Of a stretch of 64,000 nt of DNA, positions 8,093-16,453 are shown piece by piece. Position numbers and translations under genes: made by a program. Position 1 is the first letter of the stretch; each line of letters begins with the position of its first letter. The notes under the pieces were generated by a model. That model did no database searches and was not told the DNA's origin. It saw only the letters and a list, made by a program, of their open reading frames with translations. Source of the stretch: UBA940 sp045613745 (GTDB lineage Bacteria > Bacteroidota > Bacteroidia > Bacteroidales > Rikenellaceae); NCBI GenBank assembly GCA_045613745.1, contig JAZLBP010000010.1, forward strand, positions 131,214-195,213, in the 5' to 3' direction.

Positions 8093-9763
8093 ATGAAAAA
8101 CAACAAATTCAGCAAAGCGATTTTGAGCCTTCTGCTCGGCGCAATGGTAGCACTCGCAGGCTGCGGCAACGGAGAGTCTATAATTACCAACGTGGGAAGC
8201 GACAACGGAGATTTTGGCGACAACGACCTCTATCAAATGAGTGTAAGACCCGTGGGACTTGATATGAAAGGAGTCAAGGGTTTTGCCGTGTTGGGCAACC
8301 ACGACGTCACGAGAGCAGATATGGAGTCGGGCAACGGAGAGATTGATGAGGAGGTGAATGACGAGGTCATCCAAGAGCCCATCAATATTCCTGCGCCCTA
8401 CTCGCTGTATAGTATCAACGAGAATAACGAAATCAGCCTCTCGGTGTTCTATTTCGAGGCAACCACCACCAACCAAGGTCTGCAAGAGATTATCGAAAAC
8501 GAGTTAAAAGGCGTCATTCAAGTTGTGCCCTCGCTGCTGACCGACCTCGGCAAATACATTCTGTTCTCGGGTTGCCAATTCCATGTTTGCAAGGCAGGCC
8601 TTTCGGATGAGTTGCAACAGATTTGCGATGCGATTATCGAGAATCAACGATTAAAGTATAACGGTTACAACCAAGAGTACCTGCTTCGCAAGTCCGACGG
8701 CGCGCTGTTCGATATCACCGAGCAAGAACTCTTCACATTCTATACCAATACTGCCTATGGTGGAGTTTCGTTTGAAGTTACAAGCAGCAAATGGAGCTCC
8801 TCGCTCGAAGCGATTGTTCCTAACTCATACTTTATCCACAAAGACAATATCTATGTGATGACTCCTCTCTGCGTCCTTCAAAAACTCGAGGATAATGGTG
8901 ATGCCATAGATGTATCGAGAGTTACCCAAGGGGGACTTTGTCGAACCGCACTCCTCGACAAAGATGATAACATCTTTGCTCTGATGGAAGATGGATTGCA
9001 TATCTATCGTGCCGAAGGTGGATTCAATATCCTCTACTTTGGTAATGGCGAGGAGCTTGTCAGTCTGGGAAAAGATAACCAAGGCAATGCATATCTCTTC
9101 ACCAAAGAGTATAACAATGGCTTTATGGTAACCTCGTTGGCTAATGGTAATCCTCAAAAGATTTTCACCTCGGGCAAAGAGTTTTGGGATGAATACCACC
9201 CTCAATACGGACATCTCGAACTCTGTCATCAATACCTCACCTATGGCCCCAAAGACAGCGCTTATGGCGACAGTGGCTTCTCTTACTCGTTAGGTTACAA
9301 CAATGGCACTTTTAGGTGGTTCTTTGGATATGAAGATTTCTTGACCTCGGATTATAGTGTCTACGTACCATACATAGTGCAGTATGTACCCGCCAAAAAC
9401 GAAGTCGAGTTCGTAGAGATACCCGCCAATGTCAAGGCCGCGCTTGAAGATCAATATGACTATATGGCATTAGGTGCAATTTGTTACGGCATCAAGGTTG
9501 ATGGCATCAATATCGAAGTTACCAAGATTGATATCTCTAACGAGGCTGTCACCACTAACTCCTTCGTGGTAGAGCCCATCTCGTCAATCGTAGGTCGCAA
9601 ATACCAAATAGCGCAGTTTGCCACCCCCACCCTCTATGTGTCGGGACGCAACAACATCAATGGTGCCCCTGCGATGGTTTCGATTAACCTGCTCACGGGC
9701 GACAACAGCGCATCGTTCGCAGGCGACGCTCGCAGCGTAGTAACCCTGCTGCGCATCAACTAA
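8093..9763 (+). CDS. Large secreted lipoprotein, unknown function
   Basis: A 556-residue protein with a lipoprotein signal peptide (MKNNKFSKAILSLLLGAMVALAGC; lipobox LAGC, Cys near 24), so it should be anchored in the outer or inner membrane. The mature part is acidic and has repeated strand-turn patterns (e.g. LLDKDDNIFALMEDGLHIY, LGKDNQGNAYLFTKEY) that suggest a beta-propeller-like sensor or binding fold. I do not recognise a family. It ends upstream of a terminator and of a two-component system. Codon use is slightly AT-richer in the middle than in neighbouring genes. Confidence 0.75.
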   Translation: MKNNKFSKAILSLLLGAMVALAGCGNGESIITNVGSDNGDFGDNDLYQMSVRPVGLDMKGVKGFAVLGNHDVTRADMESGNGEIDEEVNDEVIQEPINIPAPYSLYSINENNEISLSVFYFEATTTNQGLQEIIENELKGVIQVVPSLLTDLGKYILFSGCQFHVCKAGLSDELQQICDAIIENQRLKYNGYNQEYLLRKSDGALFDITEQELFTFYTNTAYGGVSFEVTSSKWSSSLEAIVPNSYFIHKDNIYVMTPLCVLQKLEDNGDAIDVSRVTQGGLCRTALLDKDDNIFALMEDGLHIYRAEGGFNILYFGNGEELVSLGKDNQGNAYLFTKEYNNGFMVTSLANGNPQKIFTSGKEFWDEYHPQYGHLELCHQYLTYGPKDSAYGDSGFSYSLGYNNGTFRWFFGYEDFLTSDYSVYVPYIVQYVPAKNEVEFVEIPANVKAALEDQYDYMALGAICYGIKVDGINIEVTKIDISNEAVTTNSFVVEPISSIVGRKYQIAQFATPTLYVSGRNNINGAPAMVSINLLTGDNSASFAGDARSVVTLLRIN

Positions 9764-9807
9764 CTGCGCGCGACATAACTCCGCCCACACGCGGAGTTCC
9801 CACCCTA

Positions 9808-9845
9808 CGAGGCTATCGGCAAGCAGCACCGACGGCCTCGTTTTT
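9808..9845 (+). terminator. Intrinsic terminator after lipoprotein gene
   Basis: Stem CGAGGC/GCCTCG (9808-9813, 9835-9840) with an inner TCGG/CCGA pairing, followed by five T residues. Confidence 0.8.
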
Positions 9846-9874
9846 GTCTGCGCCCAAGATGTCGTAGTGCGATG

Positions 9875-9905
9875 TTGCTTTTTGAAAGAAAAAATCGTAA
9901 CTTTG
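9875..9905 (+). promoter_or_regulatory. Promoter of LytS/LytR-type operon
   Basis: TTG (9875-9877) and TAACTTTG (9898-9905) spaced by 20 bp. The ATG is at 9939. Confidence 0.65.
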
Positions 9906-9938
9906 CCATAATTGGGAAGAAGTGAAATCCTACCGAGT

Positions 9939-11303
9939 ATGAAAAAGAATCACGTTTTATTGAGCCTGATTGTCGCAACGGCGGTCAGCCTGATTGTAAA
10001 TTTCGCCTATCTGCTCTCTATCTGGGTTGTTAACGACAACAACACAGCCAGCGACGAGAAACCGCGTCCCGAAATCACCTTTGAGGGCGTGGCACACATC
10101 AATGCCGACGGCTATGGCTACATCCTGACCACAGTCGTAGATGAGAGTGCATTGGAGGAGGCCGAGAGCGCCGAAGACACACTCCGCCCGAGCCTCGTTC
10201 AACATAGTTTCGACTCGGTGTACATTTCGAGCAACCGCGCCCACCGTTTGGGAGTGCGCGATGGTATGACCATTACGGGTACTGCCGAGCCCGCACGACG
10301 CCCCGATGCGCGACCTGTGCTGATGCGAATCGACACCATCAACGGCGAGGAGTTCGATTACTCGGCTCTGTTCAAACGCCCCGATGACAATCTGCTGGCA
10401 GCCATTCAGGTGGGATTCTATCTGCTGGTAGCATTCTTGATGTGTCTGATTTTCACACACAACACACAGGGCAATCAACGCAAACACATTGACTTCTTCA
10501 CTCGTCTGGGATTGTGTGTCGTGGTGGCTGCTGTGGCCTTCCTGCTGGCACCCGTTGTGGAGCGCTACTCGGGCGAGATTCGCCTCAACATAATGAGCTA
10601 TAATACGTTCAATCCGATGGTGATGTTGCAGTGTACATTTGCGCTTGTGGTGTGTGCGCTGTATGGCCTGACTTGGAGGATGATGGTTCATCAGAGCGCC
10701 ATCAGCGTCGAGATGGAACGATTGAAAGGCGAGGCTTTGGCGGCACGTTACGATGTGCTGGTGGGACAAATCAACCCCCACTTCCTGTTTAACTCGCTCA
10801 ACTCGCTGTCGATGTTGGTGCGCGAGGGCAACACCGAGGGTGCACTCAAATACATCGACCAACTCTCCTACACCTTCCGCTATACCATCCGTCCCGACGG
10901 CCGAAATATGGTATCGCTGGAAGAGGAGCTCAAATTCCTGAACGCCTATCGCCACCTTTTGGAAGTGCGCTATGCCGACAAACTCTTCTTTGACATCCGC
11001 ATCGACGAGGCTATGCGCGAGTGGTTAATGCCCGCGCTGTCGTTGCAGCCGCTGGTGGAGAATGCTGTCAAACACAACAGCATTACCTCGGCCTGCCCGC
11101 TCACAATATCAATCTACACCGAGGGTGACAACCTTGTCATCAGCAATCCCATCGTGCCCAAGCTCACAAGCGAGGAGAGCACCGGCATCGGTCTGCACAA
11201 CCTGACCGACCGCTGGTCGATGTTGGTGGGTCGCCGCGTCGAGGTATCGAAGGATGGCGGCGTGTTCCGCGTTGTGTTACCCCTAATTCACGAAGCACGA
11301 TGA
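9939..11303 (+). CDS. LytS/YehU-type sensor histidine kinase
   Basis: A 454-residue membrane histidine kinase. TM1 is at ~7-31, followed by an extracytoplasmic region (~32-150) containing an OB-like segment (HRLGVRDGMTITGTAEPAR). Three further TM segments lie at ~152-172, 189-207 and 225-246. The His_kinase domain has the phospho-acceptor His281 in INPHFLFNSLNSL, then an HATPase_c domain with LVENAVKHN and GIGLHNL. ATG 9939 is chosen because the earlier TTG leads through a promoter. The last four bases overlap the response regulator start (ATGA), indicating translational coupling. The signal sensed is unknown. Confidence 0.93.
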   Translation: MKKNHVLLSLIVATAVSLIVNFAYLLSIWVVNDNNTASDEKPRPEITFEGVAHINADGYGYILTTVVDESALEEAESAEDTLRPSLVQHSFDSVYISSNRAHRLGVRDGMTITGTAEPARRPDARPVLMRIDTINGEEFDYSALFKRPDDNLLAAIQVGFYLLVAFLMCLIFTHNTQGNQRKHIDFFTRLGLCVVVAAVAFLLAPVVERYSGEIRLNIMSYNTFNPMVMLQCTFALVVCALYGLTWRMMVHQSAISVEMERLKGEALAARYDVLVGQINPHFLFNSLNSLSMLVREGNTEGALKYIDQLSYTFRYTIRPDGRNMVSLEEELKFLNAYRHLLEVRYADKLFFDIRIDEAMREWLMPALSLQPLVENAVKHNSITSACPLTISIYTEGDNLVISNPIVPKLTSEESTGIGLHNLTDRWSMLVGRRVEVSKDGGVFRVVLPLIHEAR

Positions 11304-12049
11304 GAGCAGTAATCATTGAGGACGAAACCGCAGCAGCTCGCAACCTACAAGCGCTGTTGCAAAGTGTGGTGCCCGACATCGAAATCTGCGCCACCCTCGA
11401 AAGCATTGCCGAGAGCGTGCAGTGGCTGAATGCCAACCCCCAACCCGATGTGCTGTTTATGGATATTCACCTGGCCGATGGCGATTCGTTCAGGATCTTC
11501 GACTTGGTTAGCATTGAGTGTCCCATAATCTTTACCACCGCCTACGACCAATATGCACTCAAAGCGTTCAGCGTAAACAGCATCGACTATCTGCTCAAAC
11601 CGATTGCCCAGAGCGACCTGGAGCGTGCAGTGACCAAACTCCGCAGGCTTACCCCCTCGGAGCGCACGGAGATGCGTCGCAAAATCGACCGCGTGGTGGA
11701 GGAGGAACGTCCGCGCTCGTTCTTGGTACAGGTCAAGGATCGTATCATTCCGTTGAAGATAGAGGAGGTGGCCTACTTCTACACCTGCGCCGAAAAGGTG
11801 TGGGCTTACACCGACGAGGGCCGTACCTATATAATAAATCGCACACTCGACAAACTCTCGGCACAACTTCCACCCGAGGAGTTCTTCCGTGCCAACCGTC
11901 AGTTTATAGTTGCGCGCCGAGCAGTGCGAGATATTTCGGTGTGGTTTGGCAGCCGCGTAGCAGTCAATGTTATGCCCGAAGCACCCGAAAGAATCGTGGT
12001 CAGTAAGGAGCGCAGCGGCGAATTCAAGCGCTGGCTCGCACAAGGATAG
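11300..12049 (+). CDS. LytTR-family response regulator
   Basis: A 249-residue cytoplasmic regulator. The receiver domain (~1-120) has phosphorylation site Asp55 in LFMDIHLAD, acidic residues EDE near the start, the switch Thr in TTAYDQYAL, and Lys in YLLKPI. The C-terminal LytTR DNA-binding domain (~140-247) contains VAYFYTCAEKVWAYTDEGRTY and FFRANRQFIV. It overlaps the kinase gene by 4 bp. Targets are not known; LytTR regulators bind short direct repeats. Confidence 0.95.
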   Translation: MRAVIIEDETAAARNLQALLQSVVPDIEICATLESIAESVQWLNANPQPDVLFMDIHLADGDSFRIFDLVSIECPIIFTTAYDQYALKAFSVNSIDYLLKPIAQSDLERAVTKLRRLTPSERTEMRRKIDRVVEEERPRSFLVQVKDRIIPLKIEEVAYFYTCAEKVWAYTDEGRTYIINRTLDKLSAQLPPEEFFRANRQFIVARRAVRDISVWFGSRVAVNVMPEAPERIVVSKERSGEFKRWLAQG

Positions 12050-12100
12050 TTCCGTTCAAACCGCCATTTGGTCGGTTCACCGCCCAAAAATTCCGTTTCA

Positions 12101-12129
12101 CCCGACACAGTGTATGTGTCGGGTTTTTT
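12101..12129 (+). terminator. Intrinsic terminator of two-component operon
   Basis: Stem CCCGACAC/GTGTCGGG with a 7-nt loop and six T residues. Confidence 0.88.
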
Positions 12130-12134
12130 ATTAC

Positions 12135-12246
12135 TAATTTTGTTCTCAGAAAAAGCAACCAAACACAATTCCAAACAATGAAACGCTTATACCAAATAGT
12201 ACGATGCACGGCCACGGGGCTGACGACGACGCAAACGCGCCGCTAA
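12135..12246 (+). other. Possible short leader ORF (22 codons) with promoter
   Basis: A TAATTTTG -7-like element (12135-12142) is followed by an A/C-rich leader and a 22-codon ORF at 12178-12246, starting MKRLYQIVRC and ending TTTQTRR. A small hairpin (GTCC...GGAC near 12270-12289) follows, before the His-rich protein gene. It could be a leader peptide or chance. The remaining stretch to 12339 shows nothing else. Confidence 0.25.
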
Positions 12247-12339
12247 TCCCCGCACACTCCGTATCCCCGTCCAACCCTCGGGTCGGACACAACAACATCA
12301 CACATTATTTAGTATAACACACAAAAAACACAAGAAACT

Positions 12340-12963
12340 ATGAAAAAGATTGTAATGGCGGCAATGGCATTGGTAGTAATCCTCTCCGCATCGGTTGTAA
12401 ACGCTAACGCACAAATGCGACACCTGTCGCCCGAACAAATAGCCGAGATTCGCTCGGATCGTATGGCTCGTGAACTGCACCTCAGCGCAGCACAATACGC
12501 AAAACTGTATAAACTCAACCTCCGAGAGGCTCGTCGAATGGATCGCCACGGCGCATACTTCTTCGACTGCGAGGATTACAGATGCGACCTGCTCCGAATC
12601 ATTGGCGATATTAATTACAGATTGTACGAATCGATGGTGCACAACCACCGCAAAAACCACAGAGGACACCTGCACGCACAAGCGCCACACGTTGCGCCTC
12701 ACGTTGCGCCTCACGCAGTGCATCATCAAGCACACGTAGCGCCACACGTTGCACCGCACGCGAAACCCCACGTCGAGGCTCACAAAGCACACGTAAAGCC
12801 TCACGCGGAGCCCCACGCAAAACCTCACGCAGCGCCCGCTCCTAACAAGGGTGGCGCAAGCAAACCCGAGGTAGGCAAGCCCGGTGCAGGTAAACCCGAG
12901 GCAGGCAAACCCGGTGGTGGCAATGGCGGACCCCAAAATCGTCCCCAATTCAGAATGAAGTAA
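12340..12963 (+). CDS. Secreted His/Pro-repeat protein
   Basis: A 207-residue protein with a signal peptide (MKKIVMAAMALVVILSASVVNANA). A helical domain (~26-105) with RSDRMARELHLSAAQYAKLYKLNLREARRMD resembles DUF4890/Spy-like periplasmic helices. Residues ~108-165 are a run of His-Pro repeats (APHVAPHVAPHA, AKPHAEPHAKPH). Residues ~170-195 are GKP repeats (KPGAGKPEAGKPGG). Many His residues suggest metal binding, but that is inference. It stands alone between terminators. The repeat DNA could change length by slippage. Confidence 0.8.
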   Translation: MKKIVMAAMALVVILSASVVNANAQMRHLSPEQIAEIRSDRMARELHLSAAQYAKLYKLNLREARRMDRHGAYFFDCEDYRCDLLRIIGDINYRLYESMVHNHRKNHRGHLHAQAPHVAPHVAPHAVHHQAHVAPHVAPHAKPHVEAHKAHVKPHAEPHAKPHAAPAPNKGGASKPEVGKPGAGKPEAGKPGGGNGGPQNRPQFRMK

Positions 12964-13065
12964 CTCTCGAAAGAGTCGCACCCCCCTGGCCGAGTACACT
13001 ACTCAGTTTTATATATCCCCAGTTTTCGGAGTGGGAGGTTTCGGTCGGATTATTATTTGTTGGTC

Positions 13066-13102
13066 GAGGACCCGATTAGAGTTGGTCGGGTCCTCCTTTT
13101 TT
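13066..13102 (+). terminator. Intrinsic terminator after His-rich protein gene
   Basis: Ten-bp stem GAGGACCCGA/TCGGGTCCTC with a 10-nt loop and T-rich tail. Confidence 0.88.
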
Positions 13103-13123
13103 GCATATTAAAGAGCATAATTA

Positions 13124-13131
13124 TATCTTTG
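13124..13131 (+). promoter_or_regulatory. -7 element directly before receptor gene
   Basis: TATCTTTG ends 4 bp before the ATG at 13136, predicting a leaderless mRNA. Confidence 0.6.
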
Positions 13132-13135
13132 CTGA

Positions 13136-16132
13136 ATGAAAAAGATTTTCTTGACACTTATCTTCGCCGCGACAACGCTGATTGCTGTGGCTCAAAGCGG
13201 TAGCATTACCGGTAGAATCATTGACTCCACAACAAGCGAGGCAATCCTCGGTGCTGTGGTTGAGGTGGTTAATGCAAAGGACTCATCAAGCGTCAAAGTT
13301 GTGGCTTCGGGCCTCGAAGGACGCTTCTCGACTTCGGGAGTGCCCTCGGGTGACTATATGCTGAGAGTAAGATACCTCGGCTACAAATCGCCCGACCTGC
13401 AATTCAAGGTCGAAAAGGGCAAAGCCGAGCTGGGCGATGTAAAACTCGTTCAGGGTATTGCCATCGAGACCGTTGTCAAGGAGGTTGAGGCACTGCGTAC
13501 CACCCAGAATGGCGACACGCTGATTTATAATGCCGACGCGTTCAAGGTAGCCCAAGACGCAACCGTCGAGGGTCTGCTCAAAAAGATGCCCGGTGTTGAG
13601 GTGTCGGATGGCGAGGTAAAAGCACAAGGCGAGACCATCAAGAAGATTCTGGTGGATGGCAAGGAGTTCTATGGCGAGGATGTCAAGAGTGCTATTTCGA
13701 CCCTGCCTGCCGAGGCTGTCAAGAACATCGAGGTATTCAACAAGTTGAGCGACAACGCCGAGTTTACCAAACAGGACGACGGCGAGAGCTATAAGGCTAT
13801 CAATATCGTAACAAAAATCAACGTCCGCAAAGGTCAATATGGCCAATTCTCGGGATTGTATGCCCTCGGACTCGGCGCCCAAAACAAGTGGGAGAACTAC
13901 TTTATGGGCGGTGGTTACATCAACATCAACAACAATGACGCCCGTATCAGCATCAATGGTATGGCCAACAATATGAACGTTCGTCGTTACAACGAGAACG
14001 ACCTGCTGGGTGCTGTGACTGCAAGCGGCGGTAGCGGTGGTGTGGCCCACACCGCCAACATCGGCGCCAACTATAGCGACACTTGGGGCAAAAAGGATCA
14101 GGTTGAGTTCTCGGGTAGCTATGGCTTCAACATCAGCAACACCAACAACGAGCGCATTACCGACCGCGACTACTTCTCGGACTCGGTGACTCAAAACCTT
14201 TACAGCAAACTCTATCAGGTAAATACCTCTACGTCGCGCAACTACAACCACAACCTGAACGCCAACATCCGAGCTAAATTTGGCCAAAAGGCTCAACTGC
14301 GCGTACGCCCCTCGTTCGGCTATCAATACAACTCGTCGGCAGGTGCAACAACTTCGACCTACACCCCGACTCAAAGTGTTGACAGGTTGGTACAAGAGAT
14401 TCTCAACAGCCACAACAACCGACTCAGCTCGGGTTGGAACTCGGGATTGAACGTGAACTACAACCAAAAAATCACCGACAAACCCGGCCGCGCGCTGAAC
14501 GTGAACTTCAACGGCTCGTACTCGCGCAACAATGGCGATGGCAACTCGCTGTCGCAAACCGAAAACCTGCCCGACAGCGTAGGTATGGACTCGCCGCTGT
14601 ATGGCGACTTCTTCAAGAACCAAGATTGGTTGCAAAACTCCTACAATTACAGCATTCGCGGAGGCGCGACCTACACCGAGCCTTTGAGCAAGGAGATGTC
14701 GCTGAGCGTGAACTACGAAGTGCAATATCGCTACTCGGATGCCGACAAGAAGACCTACTTGGGTGAGTGGAATCCCACCGACTCGACTTGGACTTATATG
14801 GTTGATTTCGATCCGCAATACTCGAACACCCAAAACAGCGGCTACCTGATTAACCGCATTGGCCCCGGCTTCAACTACTCGAAGAGCGGTACCAACATCA
14901 ACCTGCGTGTGTACTACCAAAACGCAGTATTGAGTGGCGAGCGTCAATTCCCCCAAGAGGTGCACTTCTCGCCCCGTTCGTTCAACGATGTGACCTACTC
15001 GGCAAACTTCCGCATCAAGATCGACAACACCAATAGCGTCCGCATCCGCGTAAACTCATCGACCTCGAACCCCTCGATTACCAACCTGCAAGATGTTGTG
15101 GACATCTCGAACGTACAAGCAGTGAGCTGCGGTAACTCGGCGCTCAAACCCTCGTACTCGCACAATATGTTCACGCACTACATCCGCTCGAACATCGAGA
15201 AAGGTCGTACATTTATGATTGGTGGAGGTTTCAACATCACTCAAAACAGTATCGTAAACCAAGTGATTCGCAACTCGCCCGGCTACGAAGTTAAAGACCC
15301 CATCACAGGTCAGCCTCTGGCCAAACTGTCGAGCACCGCAACCTTCTCGTCGCCCATCAATATGGATGGCAACTGGAGTGTGAACGGTATGATTAGCTAT
15401 GGTATGCCGTTGTCGTTTATGAAGTGCAACCTCAACATGTCGGCCAACGTAAGCTACCGCCAATCGCCCACCGTAACCGGTGTGATGACCGATGCGGCAA
15501 CCCAACACGTTGAGTACACAACCAATATTTCGAAAAACCTCAGTCCCGGCGGTAACATTACCATCGGTAGCAACATCAGCGAAAATGTGGACTTCTTTGT
15601 AGGTTATCGCGCCAACTACAACCACGTTCGCAACACCTTCAACCTGAGAAACAACAACGACTACCTGAGCCACTCGGCGTGGGGTAATGTCAAGGTTATT
15701 CTGCCGCTCGGATTCACCATTGCGTCGGATGTCACCTACACCCAAAACTTCGGCTTGAAGGGCAGTGACTTTGATGTAGCCTACACAATGTGGAATATCA
15801 GCATTGGTAAGAAAATCTTCCGCAACAATCGTGGCGAGGTCAACCTGTTTATGAACGACATCCTCGACCAAAACCGCAGTTTCCAACGTCAATGGAACTC
15901 GCTCTATATGCAGAACGTAACCAACACTTCGATTGGTCGTTACGTTGGTATCAGCCTGACCTACAACCTGCGTAACTACGGCAGCAAAGAGGAGCGCGAA
16001 AATATGCGCGGCAACTTTGAGAGTCTGCGTGACGGACGTCCCGAAGGTATGCCCGCGCCTCCCGCAGGAATGATGCGTGGCGGTTTCGGCGGACCTCCTC
16101 CCGGAGGCTTCGGCGGCGGTCGTCCGATGTAA
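13136..16132 (+). CDS. TonB-dependent-receptor-like outer membrane beta-barrel protein
   Basis: A 998-residue outer membrane protein. A signal peptide (~1-20, ending AVAQ) precedes a CarboxypepD_reg-like domain (~21-110: GSITGRIIDSTTSEAILGAVVEVV). A plug-like domain follows (~115-225) with LLKKMPGVEVSDGEVKAQG, KKILVDGKEFYGEDV and AVKNIEVFNKLSD. A long beta-barrel of the OMP_b-brl family is rich in N/Y/S. The C-terminal tail is Gly/Pro-rich (GGFGGPPPGGFGGG), unlike the usual terminal aromatic strand of barrels. No SusD partner is adjacent, so a polysaccharide-utilisation role is not supported. The substrate is unknown. Confidence 0.88.
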   Translation: MKKIFLTLIFAATTLIAVAQSGSITGRIIDSTTSEAILGAVVEVVNAKDSSSVKVVASGLEGRFSTSGVPSGDYMLRVRYLGYKSPDLQFKVEKGKAELGDVKLVQGIAIETVVKEVEALRTTQNGDTLIYNADAFKVAQDATVEGLLKKMPGVEVSDGEVKAQGETIKKILVDGKEFYGEDVKSAISTLPAEAVKNIEVFNKLSDNAEFTKQDDGESYKAINIVTKINVRKGQYGQFSGLYALGLGAQNKWENYFMGGGYININNNDARISINGMANNMNVRRYNENDLLGAVTASGGSGGVAHTANIGANYSDTWGKKDQVEFSGSYGFNISNTNNERITDRDYFSDSVTQNLYSKLYQVNTSTSRNYNHNLNANIRAKFGQKAQLRVRPSFGYQYNSSAGATTSTYTPTQSVDRLVQEILNSHNNRLSSGWNSGLNVNYNQKITDKPGRALNVNFNGSYSRNNGDGNSLSQTENLPDSVGMDSPLYGDFFKNQDWLQNSYNYSIRGGATYTEPLSKEMSLSVNYEVQYRYSDADKKTYLGEWNPTDSTWTYMVDFDPQYSNTQNSGYLINRIGPGFNYSKSGTNINLRVYYQNAVLSGERQFPQEVHFSPRSFNDVTYSANFRIKIDNTNSVRIRVNSSTSNPSITNLQDVVDISNVQAVSCGNSALKPSYSHNMFTHYIRSNIEKGRTFMIGGGFNITQNSIVNQVIRNSPGYEVKDPITGQPLAKLSSTATFSSPINMDGNWSVNGMISYGMPLSFMKCNLNMSANVSYRQSPTVTGVMTDAATQHVEYTTNISKNLSPGGNITIGSNISENVDFFVGYRANYNHVRNTFNLRNNNDYLSHSAWGNVKVILPLGFTIASDVTYTQNFGLKGSDFDVAYTMWNISIGKKIFRNNRGEVNLFMNDILDQNRSFQRQWNSLYMQNVTNTSIGRYVGISLTYNLRNYGSKEERENMRGNFESLRDGRPEGMPAPPAGMMRGGFGGPPPGGFGGGRPM

Positions 16133-16152
16133 TAATACAAAACAAACGAAAT

Positions 16153-16178
16153 AATAAGGGGGCTTCGGCCCCTTTATT
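16153..16178 (+). terminator. UUCG-loop terminator after receptor gene
   Basis: Eleven-bp stem (AATAAGGGGGC with its partner) closed by a TTCG tetraloop. The right arm is T-rich. Confidence 0.8.
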
Positions 16179-16213
16179 CGTTGTAGAAAGCGAGGTAATA
16201 TCAAAAAGTTTTG

Positions 16214-16410
16214 TATATTTGCGTAATATATAGGCGTATTGTGGCCATTAAAAAGCGCTCCGCAACAGCCTTAATAATGGATTTGGTCTTAAAACTCGTT
16301 CGGAGCCGTAGGCGACAAAGTCCCCTCCGAGGAGGGGATTTAGGGGAGGGTCAGACTTACTGACGCGGCGGTGCGCCGCGAAACCTCCGCCTAAAACAGA
16401 ACCAAGGTTT
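16214..16410 (+). other. Structured intergenic stretch with promoter element
   Basis: No gene lies between 16133 and 16453. The stretch starts with TATATTTG (16214-16221). It then holds several hairpin-forming segments: GCTCCG...CGGAGC, TCCCCTCC/GGAGGGGA (a near-perfect palindrome), GTCAG/CTGAC and GCGGCG/CGCCGC. It may be a structured 5' leader of the next gene or a dispersed repeat. Confidence 0.4.
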
Positions 16411-16453
16411 TTGAGTGAAGTAAAGCAAACGCCAAAGAAAAAAGTTTTTGATT

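Noticed and set aside
13136..16132. SusC of a polysaccharide utilisation locus
   Set aside because: No SusD, sulfatase or glycoside hydrolase gene is adjacent, and the C-terminal Gly/Pro tail is unlike SusC.
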